Both the position numbers and the translations under genes were made by a program. The notes beneath the pieces are model-generated. The model was not told the DNA's origin and made no database searches. It saw only the letters and a program-made list of their open reading frames with translations. Below, piece by piece: positions 33,384-45,835 of a stretch of 64,000 nucleotides of DNA (within the stretch, counting starts at the first letter, position 1; each line of letters begins with the position of its first letter). The DNA is from Forficula auricularia (taxonomy: Eukaryota; Arthropoda; Insecta; Dermaptera; Forficulidae): NCBI GenBank assembly GCA_024734495.1, contig JALMQS010000225.1, positions 9,303,094 through 9,367,093 of the forward strand, given 5' to 3'.

Positions 33384-34538
33384 TGTTGGTCAAACCTTTG
33401 AAACTATAGTCTCTAGGTCTTCATCTAAATATAAAATTTCGTTCTGATCCTTTATTAGTTTTTGAAATAGAATGTATACAAAATTTGGTAACCCTCTAAC
33501 AGACTAGCCCACTAACAGATATTCTGAAAAATAATTAACATCTCTTAAAATACAAATTTTTCAATGTTCACTATATAAGGTTTTATTGTAGAGTGAAAAC
33601 CCGTAAAATTGTTCAATTTTTTTTCATCAAAATTGTATCAGTCGTTTTTGAGATATAGTATTTCGAAAATACGAACTTTTTTAATGCACGATTACAAATA
33701 CTTTATCATAGTCCGTATAGTAAAAAATCTAATAATACATTTAAAGAAGATTCAGATCGAACGTAGATGGAGAGTTTAATAAAATGAATTTATTAATATA
33801 TATAGATTTTTAATTTAATTTTTAATAGCAATTTATAAAGTTTTATTTAATAAAACCTTTTCTTTAATTTAATGGGGATAATCTTACCAAGTGAACCGGT
33901 TTTATTGCTATTTGAATTCTTTTGAGAATTTTCAACCACTGTTTTAATATCAATTAAAACAAAGAACTTTTGACGAAAATATTCTCTCTCTTCTCCAACG
34001 GCAGCTTGTGGATATATTTAAATATCTTTAACAACTATATTTATAGTAATTATTAAGGGGGCCCAAACCTCCACTCCTTAATTTACATGTTTACATACCC
34101 GCTTTTGTAGGTCAACATTTTAATTCCTATCATTTATTATTTAGAATTTTGACTTCGGCCTTTTTCCATTGCATGGGGAATGCTATGTTCCTCAGGCAGT
34201 TATTAAATAATTTTAGTAGGATTTCTCTATTGTAGGTCCAAGTTTTATATAAACTAAACACCAAGGCTGAATGTGACATATAGCACGCGGAAAATTTTTT
34301 CATTTAAAGAATCTATCTTTTATATTTTTAGGAGAAATATTCTCCTCTGAGAGAGACGGACTGGTAGAAATTTTAATTGTGAAAAAAATTCCCTCGAATA
34401 AAATAAATTTATTGGACAGCCATTTTTTTCTTACTCAAAAACCAACGTTTCGGTGGATTTTCCTCTTTTTCAGGGTTTAAAAAGAGTCATTAAAAAATTT
34501 CGCGTTTACTTGATTCTAACATACAGTCAAAGCATAAA
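33384..34538. other. AT-rich; R110-like tail and foldback fragment
   Basis: 33470-33735 resembles the 3' segment of R110 ('aacatctcttaaaatacaaa', 'tttttgagatatagtatttc', 'gcacgattacaaatacttt'). 34410-34500 matches 8430-8515 with the CGAAAC...CTGA module inverted. Nothing else recognised. Confidence 0.5.
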
Positions 34539-34844
34539 CAGTAGAGCGTCAATAACCCCGATTAATTGTGACCGGACCCTATCCGGATTATCAAAATGAC
34601 CGGATTTTTTAAAAGAACCAAAAAAAGATCGTTTAAGTTCATAACAAAAAGAAAATTTGCTAAAACCGTTAATAATTTACTTTAGTGGTTAAATAATTGG
34701 AGAAGATAAATAAAACCATTAATTAATATGAAGTTACCTTATAATGTATTTTAATTACGCTTTTGTTTGACAAATATGTATGTATGTATTTACTTTAACT
34801 ATTTTATTAACCGGAATTGAATCCGGATTATCGACGCTGTACTG
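34539..34844. mobile_element. Tigger/pogo-like MITE, 306 bp
   Basis: Left end CAGTAGAGCGTCAATAACCC and right end, inverted, CAGTACAGCGTCGATAATCC match the pogo/Tigger TIR style. TA follows the right end. Inner sequence repeats 'ccggattatc'. No transposase. Confidence 0.75.
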
Positions 34845-35185
34845 TATTTTGATTAGAGTTATTTGAGCTTAAATTTTTGAAATTTTTTTCAATCTACGAC
34901 CTTTCCTAATTTATATACATATAATAGGCAAATCCCTATAGTAGGAGTGTTAAAATTATACATATGTATGTATGTATTGACTTCAATTATTTTTTTAGCC
35001 GGAATTGAAACCGGTTTATTGACGGTCCGGGTTTTTGACGACCGGATTATCGACACTCTACTGTATTTTGATTAGAGTTATTTGAGCTCGATTTTTAAAA
35101 AAATTTCTATCGAACGACCATTCCTAATTTATATACATATAAAAGACAAATCCTTATAGTAGCAGTGTTAAAATTTCTAAAGAAA
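34763..35185 (+). repeat. 219-bp tandem duplication at the Tigger end
   Basis: 'tattttgattagagttattt' at 34845 recurs at 35064, and the rest of the unit is collinear through 'aatttatatacatata'. Each unit includes one CCGGATTATCGAC...CTACTG terminus, so the transposon end has been duplicated together with its flank. Confidence 0.8.
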
Positions 35186-35387
35186 ATCAAGAGAAATGAT
35201 CATCCATTAAATCACAGGTGTTATGGATTATTTTATTTTTGTCGGAATAGTTGTTTCCTAAAAGTACCACTATCGGGATTTGTCTTTTAAATATAAATTA
35301 GGAATAGCCATCCATTGCCATATGATATTTAAAATTTGTTTCTAAAATCCAAACTCAAAACATTCTAATCAAAATATATGGTTTGAC

Positions 35388-35556
35388 CGAGGGGTGATCC
35401 GCGATTTGAAGTAAGTGTACACCTCTTTGGAAGTATTTTGGTAGTACTTGGAAATATTTGGAAGTACTTGGAAATATTTGAAAGTTCCTGGAAATATTTG
35501 AAAGTACTTGGAAATATTTGAAAGTGCTTGGAAATATTTGGAATTACTTGGAAAAT
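35388..35556 (+). mobile_element. MITE of the CGAGGGGTGAACCGCG family with minisatellite
   Basis: Left end CGAGGGGTGATCCGCGATTT and GTGTACACC, then about 5-6 units of the same 20-bp minisatellite as 8175-8400. The right end is absent. This shows the expanded form has itself been copied or has arisen twice. Confidence 0.8.
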
Positions 35557-35995
35557 CCTAAAATAATAGAATTAATCTCTAATATTCTGAAACAGGTTTG
35601 GACTTGTATTTGCGTATCCTTGCAAAACACCTAAGCTCTAGAGAAATGGAAATGATTCTATTCGCGCTTTTTGTAGTTATTTTCATCGATCAGATTCAAA
35701 TGAAAGAATCAATCACCTCGCACATTACATAATAAAAAAGTTAAAACTTTTTCAAGAGTCGGTACACTAGAGCTGCCCTAGTAACGATTAATAAACTTAA
35801 ATATAAATTGATCATTTATGGCCAAACTATATATAACATCTTCTTAAAATCTCAATAGAATAATTCAAAATATATTTTGTGACTTTTGAAGCAGATATTG
35901 CAAAATCTAATCTAACTATGTAGTGATACAAAAGAACTTTTTGACTTTCCGTTCTTGGATTATCGTGGGTATCGGAATTCAGATACACAAAGATA
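35557..35995. other. No feature seen
   Basis: A short open frame at 35827-36045 (-) overlaps the R110 start and has no homology. Confidence 0.45.
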
Positions 35996-36702
35996 AATAA
36001 GCTGACGTGTTCTGGTATGGCCATCCACTTGACTTTACCATACAACCTGGCCCCTCACTTATATTTATTATTTAATCAAATTATTTATAATCGTGTAGGG
36101 GAGGGGGGTTAGTTTTTGCATTTTTAGACTTCTCGGGTCACACTGATTATGTATACAAAATTTGGTTAATTTTGGTAAATGGCCAAGATTTTCAATTTTT
36201 GACCATACACCCCTCCCCCATTTTGGGCGGTTAGTTTTTGCATTTTTAGATTCCTGGGGATACACTGATTATGTATACAAAATTTGATTGAGTTTGCTCA
36301 AATAACCTAGATTTTTTATTTAACCCCCTCCACCCCCCTTAATTTTGGGTCTATATTTACCAAAATCTAATCAGCTCTTAATCTCAATGCAACAAAACTA
36401 CGGTGTGAAATTTGGTTTTGGTATTCACACTAGTTTTTGAGCTAGGTCGTCCACAAAAATATGGTAACGCACAGACTAACTAACAGACATTTTGACAAAA
36501 CAATTATTATCTCAAAAAATATAATTTTTTCGATGTTTACTTATTTGCTCTTTTTTGTAGACCGAAATGCCATGGTTTCGCTTAATTTTTTAAATCAAAA
36601 TTGTTTAAACCGTTTTTGAGATATTTCGAAAAAAAGAAGTAAAAAAAACCACTTTTTTTCATGCACGATTACAATACTTGACCATACCCTGTAAGTAAAA
36701 AA
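35996..36702 (+). repeat. R110 interspersed repeat, full copy
   Basis: Same ends as 20518-21357 (ATAAGCTGACGTGTTCTG; terminal 'gtaaaaaat') with about two monomers. The WGRG-type open frame is repeat-derived. Confidence 0.85.
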
Positions 36703-36953
36703 TCATAGTTGAAAAAAAAATTCTCCGGGTTTCAAATATGTTAAAGTACAATGAGCAAATATTTATTTTTATGTGTGATTTAATTAATTTAGTTTCCATT
36801 ATACCTTCATTATGTCAGTCAGTTTTCAAGTATAAAAAGTATTGAAACATCACCAGAAGAAGCTGAATTGAATATAGATTATCCGCTCAGTTTAAATATC
36901 AATTGACAAAAAAATCTAATGTTAAATTTGAAAAAAATAACGAAAAATTCTAT

Positions 36954-37483
36954 TAAATTAGGTTGGAGTTGGTGGTGTTTCACAAGGAGAAAAATTAAAA
37001 TACAAAGATTTTTTTAGTTTACTCTATATATTTCGAGCTCTTAACTCATCGTCAGGAGAACATTGACTGAAGATAACATAAAATAATGAACAGAATTTAT
37101 TAGTAGTTTATTGCCCTCTTTTATGGCACATATATAATTTTCGGCAACTTCCAAGTATAAATATCTTTTCTTTATTCCCAGTTTAGCCCTCTGTCCGCTC
37201 CATCTGTTCTTTCGGCTCTAAGGCCAGCCCATCCCCTGATAATTCTTTCATATTTACACTAAGTCATAAATAACTGTCCATCATAATTAAAATAAATTCT
37301 GTTCATTATTTTATGTTATCTTCAGTCAATGTTCTCCTGACGATGAATTAAGAGCTCGAAATATATAGAGTAAACTAAAAAAAATCTTTGTATTTTAATT
37401 TTTCTCCTTGTGAAACACACAACTCAACCTAATTTAATTTTAACAATGTTTCACTATAAACCAACACCGCGTTCCCTAAATTT
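36954..37483. mobile_element. Foldback element, 530 bp, 12-bp TSD
   Basis: Flanks GAAAAATTCTAT (36942-36953) and GAAAATTTCTAT (37484-37495) differ at one base. Arms of about 160 bp surround a loop of about 170 bp (37110-37280). The tail 'gtttcactataaaccaacac' matches the family. Module CTGACGATGA...GCTCGAAA in both arms. Same family as 18627-18913, and it interrupts repeat family B. Confidence 0.85.
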
Positions 37484-37495
37484 GAAAATTTCTAT

Positions 37496-37958
37496 GATAC
37501 GGTTATCGATAAATTTTGCAAAAAGGAGCGAAGAATAAAATAAAATTAAAAAAAATGAAGGTCTATTTTTTGGACATCATACCCTGGTTGAAAAGACACC
37601 GCCCACCACTGATATGTACTATGTTATTTGTTTTTTGTTTTTTGAATTTACTTGTTTATTTTTATATATGCGTACACGATTATGAATTTTATTGGTTTAT
37701 TATTTGTTTATTCATTTGTAGATATTTATATTATATTGTCTAATTGAGAAAATTCAATATCCAATCAATTCATACCATTCAATAAAATTCTTAAAATGCT
37801 ATTTGAATATGACATAAATATTTGAAAGGGACAAATAAAAAAAAAATCCAATAAAAATTTTAAAGAAGAGCTGTTCAAAAGTCAAACGAATCTTTAATTA
37901 AATGGAATTATTAATTAAATTGAAAGTTTTTGCCTAGAGTAGCAGAATTTTTATATAT
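37496..37958. repeat. Repeat family B part, then AT-rich DNA
   Basis: 37500-37625 is the inverted continuation of family B ('ggacatcataccctggttga'). The 75-codon open frame starting at 37516 is Tyr/Phe-rich and partly in the repeat, so it is not called. Confidence 0.55.
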
Positions 37959-38107
37959 TGAAGGAGACAATAAAAGAGTGTGTCTTCTGCTGGAATTATA
38001 AATTTTATTTATTTATAACGAGACTATAGTTTCGAGGGCTTTGCCGTTATAAATAAATAAAATTTATAATTCCAGCAGAAGACACACTCTTTTATTGTCT
38101 CCTTCAA
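37959..38107. repeat. Palindrome with 62-bp arms
   Basis: 'ttgaaggagacaataaaaga' and its inverse bound the unit, with a loop of about 24 bases that includes 'ctatagtttcgagggctttg'. Related ends lie at 47410-47600, 50573-50620 and 63685-63740. Confidence 0.85.
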
Positions 38108-38326
38108 GGATTTATTAATATTTAGATATTTACATAGTTTAATTAAAAAAAATATAGTATTATAATGATAGGAAAGAGGCACCAAGGCTCACTGAACAAG
38201 TGGCAATTTATAAATATTTTGTAGATATTATATGTATGCTTCAAAAGAGAATGACGAGAATCAAACATAATCACATACTACTAAAGAACCAATTTAAATG
38301 AAATTATATCTTATTATTATATTAAA

Positions 38327-38560
38327 CGAGCAATTTTTGTATATATATATATATATCTCGAAAACGGCTCTAACGATTTGGATGAAATTCAATGGGTTGG
38401 GGCTATTTGTGTTGGCGATCGATCTGTCACGATCTCATCTTCGGCTAAGTTGTTTTTGATGGGTTTTTTGTTAATTGAAATAATTATTCACAGGTGGTTG
38501 TCTCGATAAAATATATATTTACATTTTTACTGAATCTCCTTTTAATAAATATTTTTTTTT
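38327..38560 (+). repeat. Repeat shared (inverted) with 44990-45240
   Basis: Begins 'attaaacgagcaatttttgt' followed by a TA run and 'aacggctctaacgatttgg'. The inverted copy at 44990-45240 keeps the same order. A similar 5' sequence is widespread in insect genomes. Class not assigned. Confidence 0.65.
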
Positions 38561-38709
38561 TTTAATTTTAAATCCCACAAAAAGATCATTACAAATATAA
38601 ATATATATTAAAAGTTAGGCAATTTAATTGATTATAAATCAAGTTTTAAATCCCACAAAGTCGATAAATTGTTATTTAATTTAAAACAATATATATGCGG
38701 TATTTATTT

Positions 38710-39326
38710 TTTTATTGTTAAGGATAAATAAATTGAATTTGCTTCTTTCCAGTAATTTATTTTGTTATTCAAAAGGTTAATCCAAATATTTCGAGAGCGT
38801 TCTCAGCATCTCTTCCTCAGTGGAAACTGTGGGACCACACAATAGGCAAGTCAGTGAGTTATTATAATTTCAGGTTTCAAAAAGTACTCACCCACTCCCC
38901 CACCAATGTGCCGACCCCATCAGTTTGTACAGAACATTGATAAAAGCTCGATCACACAACACACACATACATATATATACATACAAATTCAAAATGAGAC
39001 AACATACGAATATATACAATTATTTACATCTCTTTATAATGAAGTCCAATGAAATTTAAAAAATTAAAAAATAATCAGTACTCGAGCTGGTTTAAATTTA
39101 ACATGAACTAATTAATGTTAATGAGAATAACTCACTGAGTTGCCTATTGTGTGGTCCCACAGTTTCCACTGAGGAAGAGATGCTGAGAACGCTCTCGAAA
39201 TATTTGGATTAACCATTTGAATAACAAAATCAATTACTGGAAAGAAGCAAATTCAATTTATTTATCCTTAACAATAAAAAATTAATATATCCAGTACAGA
39301 CCAAGCCAGCAAAATTCTTATAAATA
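38710..39326. mobile_element. Foldback element, 617 bp, 12-bp TSD
   Basis: Perfect TSDs CGGTATTTATTT lie at 38698-38709 and 39327-39338. Arms of about 160 bp (38718-38870 and 39128-39280) flank a loop of about 260 bp. Both arms have CTGAGGAAGAG...CTCTCGAAATATTTGG. A short tail with 'ccagtacagaccaagccag' follows the right arm. Confidence 0.9.
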
Positions 39327-39354
39327 CGGTATTTATTTATATACCTATATACAC

Positions 39355-39821
39355 AACATAATTTGTGGGCTACTAGGAGGATAGAAATGCAAAACCTGGG
39401 TGCGGGGGGTAGGGGTGACAGTGGGGGGTGTGGTGGTGGGGGTTTCGGGGTGGGTCGAGAGCGCGGGGTTTTGAGGGGGGGCGGAGAAATTAAAAATAAT
39501 GCTAATATATACCTTTTAACTGAAGCAAAAAGTTACCGAGGTACTTAAAATAAAAACATTTAATTATGTTAAATTCCGCAAAAATAAAAAATAAAATTTA
39601 TTTTCAAATAGCAATTATAATTGACTCCAAGATTAGGTACCATAATTCTGGGAGAGGGTTCGTGGGTGGAGAGTGGTTGGAGATAGAGGAGAGAGGGTTC
39701 ACGGGGGTCCAGGGTAGAGGTGGGGGCCCAGGCTGGGGAGGTGAGGGGTCAGGGGTGGGGATCCAGAGGGCATAGCTCCCTGATTAGCAAGAGGCCCGCC
39801 AAAGGCGGGCGTCACACCTAG
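39355..39821 (+). mobile_element. Helitron 3' part with G-rich body
   Basis: Ends in the hairpin GCCCGCC-AAA-GGCGGGC (39794-39810), seven bases, then CTAG before a host T (39822), a textbook Helitron 3' end. The body has two G-rich blocks (39395-39485, 39640-39765). 5' truncated relative to 54211-55110. Gly-rich open frames are artefacts of the G-runs. Confidence 0.85.
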
Positions 39822-39868
39822 TAAATAAATAAAATAGTGATGATAATCTTAAATTTTCTATATTTTTA

Positions 39869-40688
39869 ACCGACTTCAAAAAAGGAGGCGGTTCTCAATT
39901 CGACTGAATTTTTTTTGTGTCTATGTTACTCGATTTCTTCGCCAATTCTGAACCGATTTTGATAATTTTTTTTGCATAGGGTTCAGTCTAGTTTCCGATT
40001 GGTAAAAATATAAATTTCATTGTTATGTTTGTTCAGGCATAACTTCTTTGTTTATGAACCGATTTTAATTATTCTTTCTGCGTTTGGATCAGTATACCTC
40101 TAAGATAGTCAAGATACCTAACTATTTATTTATTTATTTATTTTATGTATGTTCAGCGAGAACTTGTTGCCATGTTGACCGATTTCGATTATTCTTTTTT
40201 TATTGGAAAAGGGGGTACCTTAGGGGTGGTCCCATATTAATTTGGTCAAGTTCTGATGATATGATCAATGACGAAATAACGTAAATCTCCAATTCTTATG
40301 ATGAAAATAATCGAAATTATAATAAATAAAATATTTTATAAAAAAAATCTTAAAAATATTCATTTAAAACCCGCGAACGTTTCGAGAGAATTTCTATATT
40401 TATGAATTGAATTTTATTATCATTTTCTGATTCATTCGCCCGCTTTCTCTTACGAGATGCATGCAAGGTATTATATTAAGTCACTATTAATAACATTATT
40501 AAAAAGAGAAAAATAAAAATAATTTTTATAAAAAATAAAACCGACTTCAAAAAATTAAATACAACAAATAAAATAATAATAGCTCAAAAATAAAATAAAA
40601 TGAACTAAAAGGTATATGAAATAATTATCTAATTTAGTTACAACTAAACGATCGAAATATTAACATGAAATCACTTTTTGAAGTCGGT
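39869..40688 (+). repeat. ACCGACTTC repeat, with inner MITE 40540-40688
   Basis: Starts ACCGACTTCAAAAAAGGAGG, a sequence common in insect genomes. 40540-40688 is bounded by ACCGACTTCAAAAA and its inverse. 40290-40500 matches 53190-53400 in inverse orientation, and the inner MITE matches 52510-52656. Non-coding. Confidence 0.75.
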
Positions 40689-41624
40689 GCCAAACAAACT
40701 ATATAAGCGAGGGTACCCGCCAAACGTACTAAGAAAGTTCCGTTGAATTCGATTCATAAAATGTATATTTTTGGCACCGAGAATCTATATACCTAGTCGC
40801 TATATAGTTACTATATATGTAGTTTGAAACATTGTGCTACTAGGAATGTATTAATAATAATAAATTTTTCAAAAATTAAGAATCTTTTTCTTTCTTTTTT
40901 AATGATGTAAGATTGATAATGAGAATAAGATACTTATATTTGTATAATTATATTTAATGTAGGTACTATATGAAGAAGCAACGGTAAGAAAAATAATATT
41001 GTGTCTAACGGATATGATTAATCTTTTAGAAAATTAATGATTCTTTTTTTGTATTTAAGAAGAGTATAACCGAAACCAACTCCTGATGAATATTAATCTA
41101 TAACCGAGCATCTAAAGTACGAAATCAATGGAGGACTGATTACGCGGAATAGGGAAGGGAAAGGGCTAGAGTGAAAACACACAAATTCATATTAATGAAA
41201 AGAATGAAAAATGAAGCACGTTCTTCTTTTGCATAATCTAGTAAGCTCGTTGCAAGCAACTCTGGGCGCAATTTGTTATAATTAATAATTTCAAAATGGA
41301 ATTATCACCCTCTCGCCTCCCCTTTTTTCTCTTGCTGTGTCGGTCTGGACCGTTTCGCGCAAATTACTTTTTATAATAGCCCACTCCCTTACTCCTGCTC
41401 CTGCTCTTTAAAAGTTTAGGCCGGTCTTTTTTTATTTTCTAAATTACTGCCAATCTCACTAGATCAGCCTAAGAATTCTTTAATCAGGTTCATTCGATTT
41501 TTGAAAAGCGATGAAGAGGGGAACGAAAATTAATGGAAGACATATTGATCGATTTCATGCAGTTTGTAAACTATTAAAAAAAAATGCTCGGGATACATTT
41601 CCATTTATTTCAAAAAATAAAATA
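40689..41624. other. Low-repeat region
   Basis: 41100-41500 is of mixed composition with CT-rich blocks and no repeat partner that I could see. It could be single-copy intronic DNA. Confidence 0.35.
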
Positions 41625-42440
41625 CTGATACTGAAAACTCAGTGTTGCCTTATTTCTTGGCGCGTCGACAGAAACCTCCCAAACATATCATTCGACTCAA
41701 ACTCACTAGAATTCAGGGATAAAATTTCAATCCTAGGCGTAACTCTAGGGTCTGACCTTTCATGGAATGACCATATCTCAACCACTGCTAAAGCTGCAGC
41801 GCGCAAGCTTGGTCTCCTATTTAGGTCTAGACGCTGTTATACTCCCAGTCAACTTCTTATACTGTATAAGGCTCAAATTCGTCCCTGTCTCGAATATGGC
41901 TCTCATCTGTGGAGGGGTACCTCCAAACATTCTCTTGCTACACTGGATGCAATTCAGAAGCGAGCAATTAAACTAATAGGAGACCCGGGTCTAACCAACT
42001 CTTCATCGACTCCCTGGCTCACCGAAGAACCGTTTCTGCCCTTTCTCTGTACTACAGATACTATCACGGTGTCTGTTCAGTCGAGCTGAAATCAATTATC
42101 CCCCCTCAATGCCCTCTTTACGAGAAACACGCGGTTTTCTAAACGCTCAGCACACCCTTCGCTGTCAAATTGGATAAAAGTCGAACAAGCGCTTTCGCCA
42201 ACACTTTTATCCCTATGACCTCCAGAGACTGGAACTCGCTCTCTGCCACCATCTTTCCCGCGACTTATAACCTTCAGCTATTTAAGACCCGCATCCACAG
42301 ATACCTTCGACCCCCGCCCAGCCCATAAAATTCTTTCTTCTTCTTTTTCACGATGGAGGGGCCAACCTAGGCCTTTAGGGGTTGCACCTTTTTGGTGTAA
42401 CTCCTTCTCTCATCATTTTCATAAAAAAAAAAAAAAAAAA
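41625..42440 (+). pseudogene. LINE 3' end with RT C-terminal region
   Basis: From KTQCCLISW onward the frame gives ILGVTLGSDLSWNDHIS, KAQIRPCLEYGSHLW and LDAIQKRAIKLIGD. A frameshift near 42005 moves the conserved SLAHRRTVSALSLYYRYYHG into another frame. Later pieces (TSRDWNSLSATIFPA) and a 3' UTR lead to a poly-A tail at 42422-42440. 5' truncated; the first 35 codons of the open frame (41511 on) are flanking sequence. Same family as 11790-12650 but without its internal stop. Confidence 0.88.
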
Positions 42441-42539
42441 ACGTAATAAATAAACAATGTTTTAGTGTAATCTTATAAATTATTTACTCTTGTACAAGCA
42501 AAAATTGTATATATATTTATATATTTACGACCTTTTTGT

Positions 42540-42690
42540 GCGCTCGAAGCTCGGCCATCTGGGCTGGTGCCTGACGGGCGGCGTCTCGTTCCAAAAATTT
42601 TATTCCTCTTAAAAAACCACACTCCAAATGTATACCTGTAAACTCCCGAAAATACATAGTCTCTTAAAGTTTCGCCTCATTTTCGTACTG
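42540..42690 (+). repeat. Repeat shared with 28199-28345
   Basis: Second copy of that repeat. Its continuation 'taatttttgagtgg' appears only at about 43115, so about 430 bp has been inserted or rearranged. Confidence 0.6.
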
Positions 42691-44219
42691 ACACAGCTAC
42701 AGAAATGAGGCTCTAGAAATGAATCTGGAAGTATTTTTTCTCTATAATCTACAGCATTGTGATATTTTTTGTATGGAAATAGATTTATTTAAATAAGTGG
42801 GATCGTGTGAGGAGGAGAATTATATTATACCATTTTTTTAAAATTTGGGATCGATAATCGATATTTAAAAGAGATCAGGTGTTGTTTGTATGACAGGCTG
42901 CTCCCTCCAGTATTGCCATGAGAAACTCGGGCATACGTCTCTTAAGTCGTTCAATTTTGTAAAAATCAAAAAATAAGAATAATAAAATTTAGATTTTTTA
43001 AAAAATTATAAATAAAGTGGCAAATTATTAACAAAATAATATATAAAATATAAATCAAATAAGATGTGATTAATTTCTTCTTCTGTGCTCAAAGAAAAGC
43101 AGAATTGAATATTTAATTTTTGAGTGGTGAGGAGAAGGAGAATAATTATTAAAAAATTAAAATTATCCTAGGGTCCTAACTGGCAAGTAAAAATTTCTGA
43201 CTTATAAGTCTATGTGCAAAAATATTCTTTAAAATCTGAATCCTGCCACTTTTAATATTTAATAAAAAGCAGCCCCTGTATTTTAATCCTTATAATCGAA
43301 GATTTTTTAAAAGTGCCCTTCTAATAAATCTTGTTATATTTTTATTCTTTATTTTTTTAAATTGATAATCTATGGATATATGGGCTTCACATTTAAAATA
43401 TATAGCTTTACTCAAACCCATAAATTACAGTATGTTCATTCATATGCACACTCTGGTAAAAGATCATTAAATGAAAACCGCCAGAAGGGCTTTGGAATTT
43501 AAACAAACAATTGAGGTATTAATCTATTGCCAATTAAATATCTCGTTATGGTTTATGAGATGGTTCGGATTAATTTACTATTGCATTTGATAATATTTAC
43601 AAACAGAAAAGAAACACACGGTTAAATAATTGATAGATTTCACTTTAAAAATGTTATTTAATTGGGTTGATATAGGGCGTGAATGAAAAGTATTGATCTA
43701 ACTAGGATTTTAGAAATTTCTATTCAAATTAAATATTAACAAGATATTCTATTGTATAAATTAATAGAATAGATTATTTATAGAATATGACGAGCCACTC
43801 TTCATCGCTAAAGGCACTACTCAAACTGAAACCTAACTGGCACATCATGATTTGCTTTTCTCTTTGATATTCATTTATTATTTACGGCTGTGTATTTTCA
43901 TATACAATATACTTACCAGCCATTAGTATATTCCGAAGAAGTCCATTGCTTTCACTGTTTGTATGTGTAGAACAGTAGTTCTCAAACTTCAAACAAAAAT
44001 CATAGGCGCACTATATATAAAATGTTAATGAATATATAATTAAAGTAGTTGTTTCACCATTTGGGTTTTCTTAGGATTTTTTTTGAAATTTAGACAGATT
44101 ATTATTTAAATACTTCTGCATAGATTCCGGAAATAATAAATTCCACAGATAGAGTTTTTCAGACTCTCATAGATTGCACTATTCAGAATATCGGAATGTT
44201 TTCATCCATATTTAATTAT
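42691..44219. other. AT-rich DNA, no clear feature
   Basis: No transposon ends or coding segments recognised. Confidence 0.4.
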
Positions 44220-44354
44220 AAGTACATGGAGCCACCGAGCGATGCACGATAACCCCTGAAACCACACACCTCGCCCCCACCACTGCACCCCCACCCCGAA
44301 CCCAGTTTTTGCATTTCTAGCTTTCTAGTGGTCCACATATTATGTGTATATTTG
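44220..44354 (-). mobile_element. Helitron internal fragment
   Basis: On the minus strand 'gtggaccactagaaagctag' and 'aaatgcaaaaactgggt' plus a G-rich tract match the Helitron interior at 54680-54730. The 3' hairpin is missing. A foldback has inserted at its left side. Confidence 0.65.
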
Positions 44355-44454
44355 ATACAATTTTGATGGCTGTATATATATATAATTAAGTAATGGAGAG
44401 ATTCAGCCAATGGGTTTACCAATTGGCTGAATCCCTCTCTGTTGCTTAATTATT
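44355..44454. mobile_element. Short foldback element, 100 bp, 14-bp TSD
   Basis: Perfect TSDs TATGTGTATATTTG lie at 44341-44354 and 44455-44468. Starts 'atacaattttgatggctg', as at 9453. The arms around 'ccaatgggtttaccaattgg' pair over about 40 bp. Confidence 0.88.
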
Positions 44455-44702
44455 TATGTGTATATTTGTTTATTCGTACACCAATTTGCCCACATTCGTT
44501 CATATTGATAAACATTAAAATAACAAAATAAATAGGAAAATAATAATAAAAAAATAATCGTATAGGATCTGAAATAAAACATAAAATTAAATAAGATTTG
44601 TTTCCAAGTTATATAAAAAAAAGCCACTTCAACCACTTTATTTGTAAACACACCTGTTGTTATGAATCAACTGTAATGTTATAATTTAGACACCTGTTAA
44701 TT

Positions 44703-44885
44703 TTTTTTTTTTTTTGGCTTTTCGGCTTTTCTAGCCATAAGCCTAATTACGATACTAGTTATATTTTTTTTAAATTTGTCTCTACCCCCGGGGTCAGATT
44801 TTAGCTGGATGCCTCGAGTCGGATTCGAACCCGGGTCCCCTGGTTAGCTCGCTGTCATGCTACCGCCTAGCCTATCTGACCCCCC
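44703..44885 (-). repeat. tRNA-derived SINE, family 2, 183 bp, 12-bp TSD
   Basis: Perfect TSDs CACCTGTTAATT lie at 44691-44702 and 44886-44897. The minus strand has a perfect B box GGGTTCGAATCC, an A-box-like 'taggctaggcgg' and a poly-A tail (poly-T on plus at 44701-44715). 26181-26293 is a shorter copy. Not a functional tRNA gene. Confidence 0.88.
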
Positions 44886-44989
44886 CACCTGTTAATTAAA
44901 AACAAAAAAATATCTTAATTTTAATATAATATAATAATATTTGCTATAACCTATTAGTGGGTTTTAAAATTAAAAAAACCAATTAATAA

Positions 44990-45240
44990 ATAAAAGATAA
45001 TTGAAAAAATGTAAACAAACTTTTATTGAGATTTTCATCTATCAATAATTACTTTAATATAAGAAAAGATCAATTAAGATGAAATTTGTCGAGGTCCAGA
45101 CCTAGCCAGATCGTTTTCTCATCCTCTAAAACTTGTTAATAGAGTTGGTTTCATCAAAATCGGTAGAGCCGTTTTCAAAATAGAACTAAGATACAAATAT
45201 ATATATAAACAATTTTTGCTCGTTTAATAAGAGTAGATTA
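44990..45240 (-). repeat. Repeat shared with 38327-38560
   Basis: Minus-strand copy: 'attaaacgagcaaaaattgt', TA run, then 'aaaacggctctaccgatttt'. Non-coding. Confidence 0.65.
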
Positions 45241-45835
45241 GAGAAACTCTTCTTACCATTGTTATAAAAATCTAAACTAACATTAAACAATAACTAATAC
45301 ATTTTTAAGCAAATTTTAATTCATAGTTACAACACAGTTTCTGAGATAATATTAAATAAATAATGAAAAATATATGGTGAAAAATTTACACTAAAAACAA
45401 GCTGGCAACAATGCATTGATATAACCTAAAAAGTGGGCTAACTCTTTAGTAATTTTTTGATCGTTTTTTTCGCCTCAGCCATTGTCGCATAACAGCTTTT
45501 AATTGCTTATTAAGAACTTTTTGTTTGATAAATCTCCCTTTCTTTATCTGAAATTTCTATGATAAAATATATACAAGCCTGGACAGTGTTGTCAGATTTG
45601 TCAAACGAGCACGGGATTGGCTAGTAGTGGTACATAAACAGCAAAACGTTTTGGGCTTATTAATTATGAATCTTTATTGTCTGTTCTATATTACCCATTG
45701 ACTTTTTGCTAGTATTGTCGCGAAACAACTAGCTTAAAAAATCATTTTAATAATAAATCTATACTTGCCCCAAAAAACGAATATTTTTTTTCATTTTTGT
45801 TCTCGCATTAAAATGTGTTAATTTAACTTGTTTTT

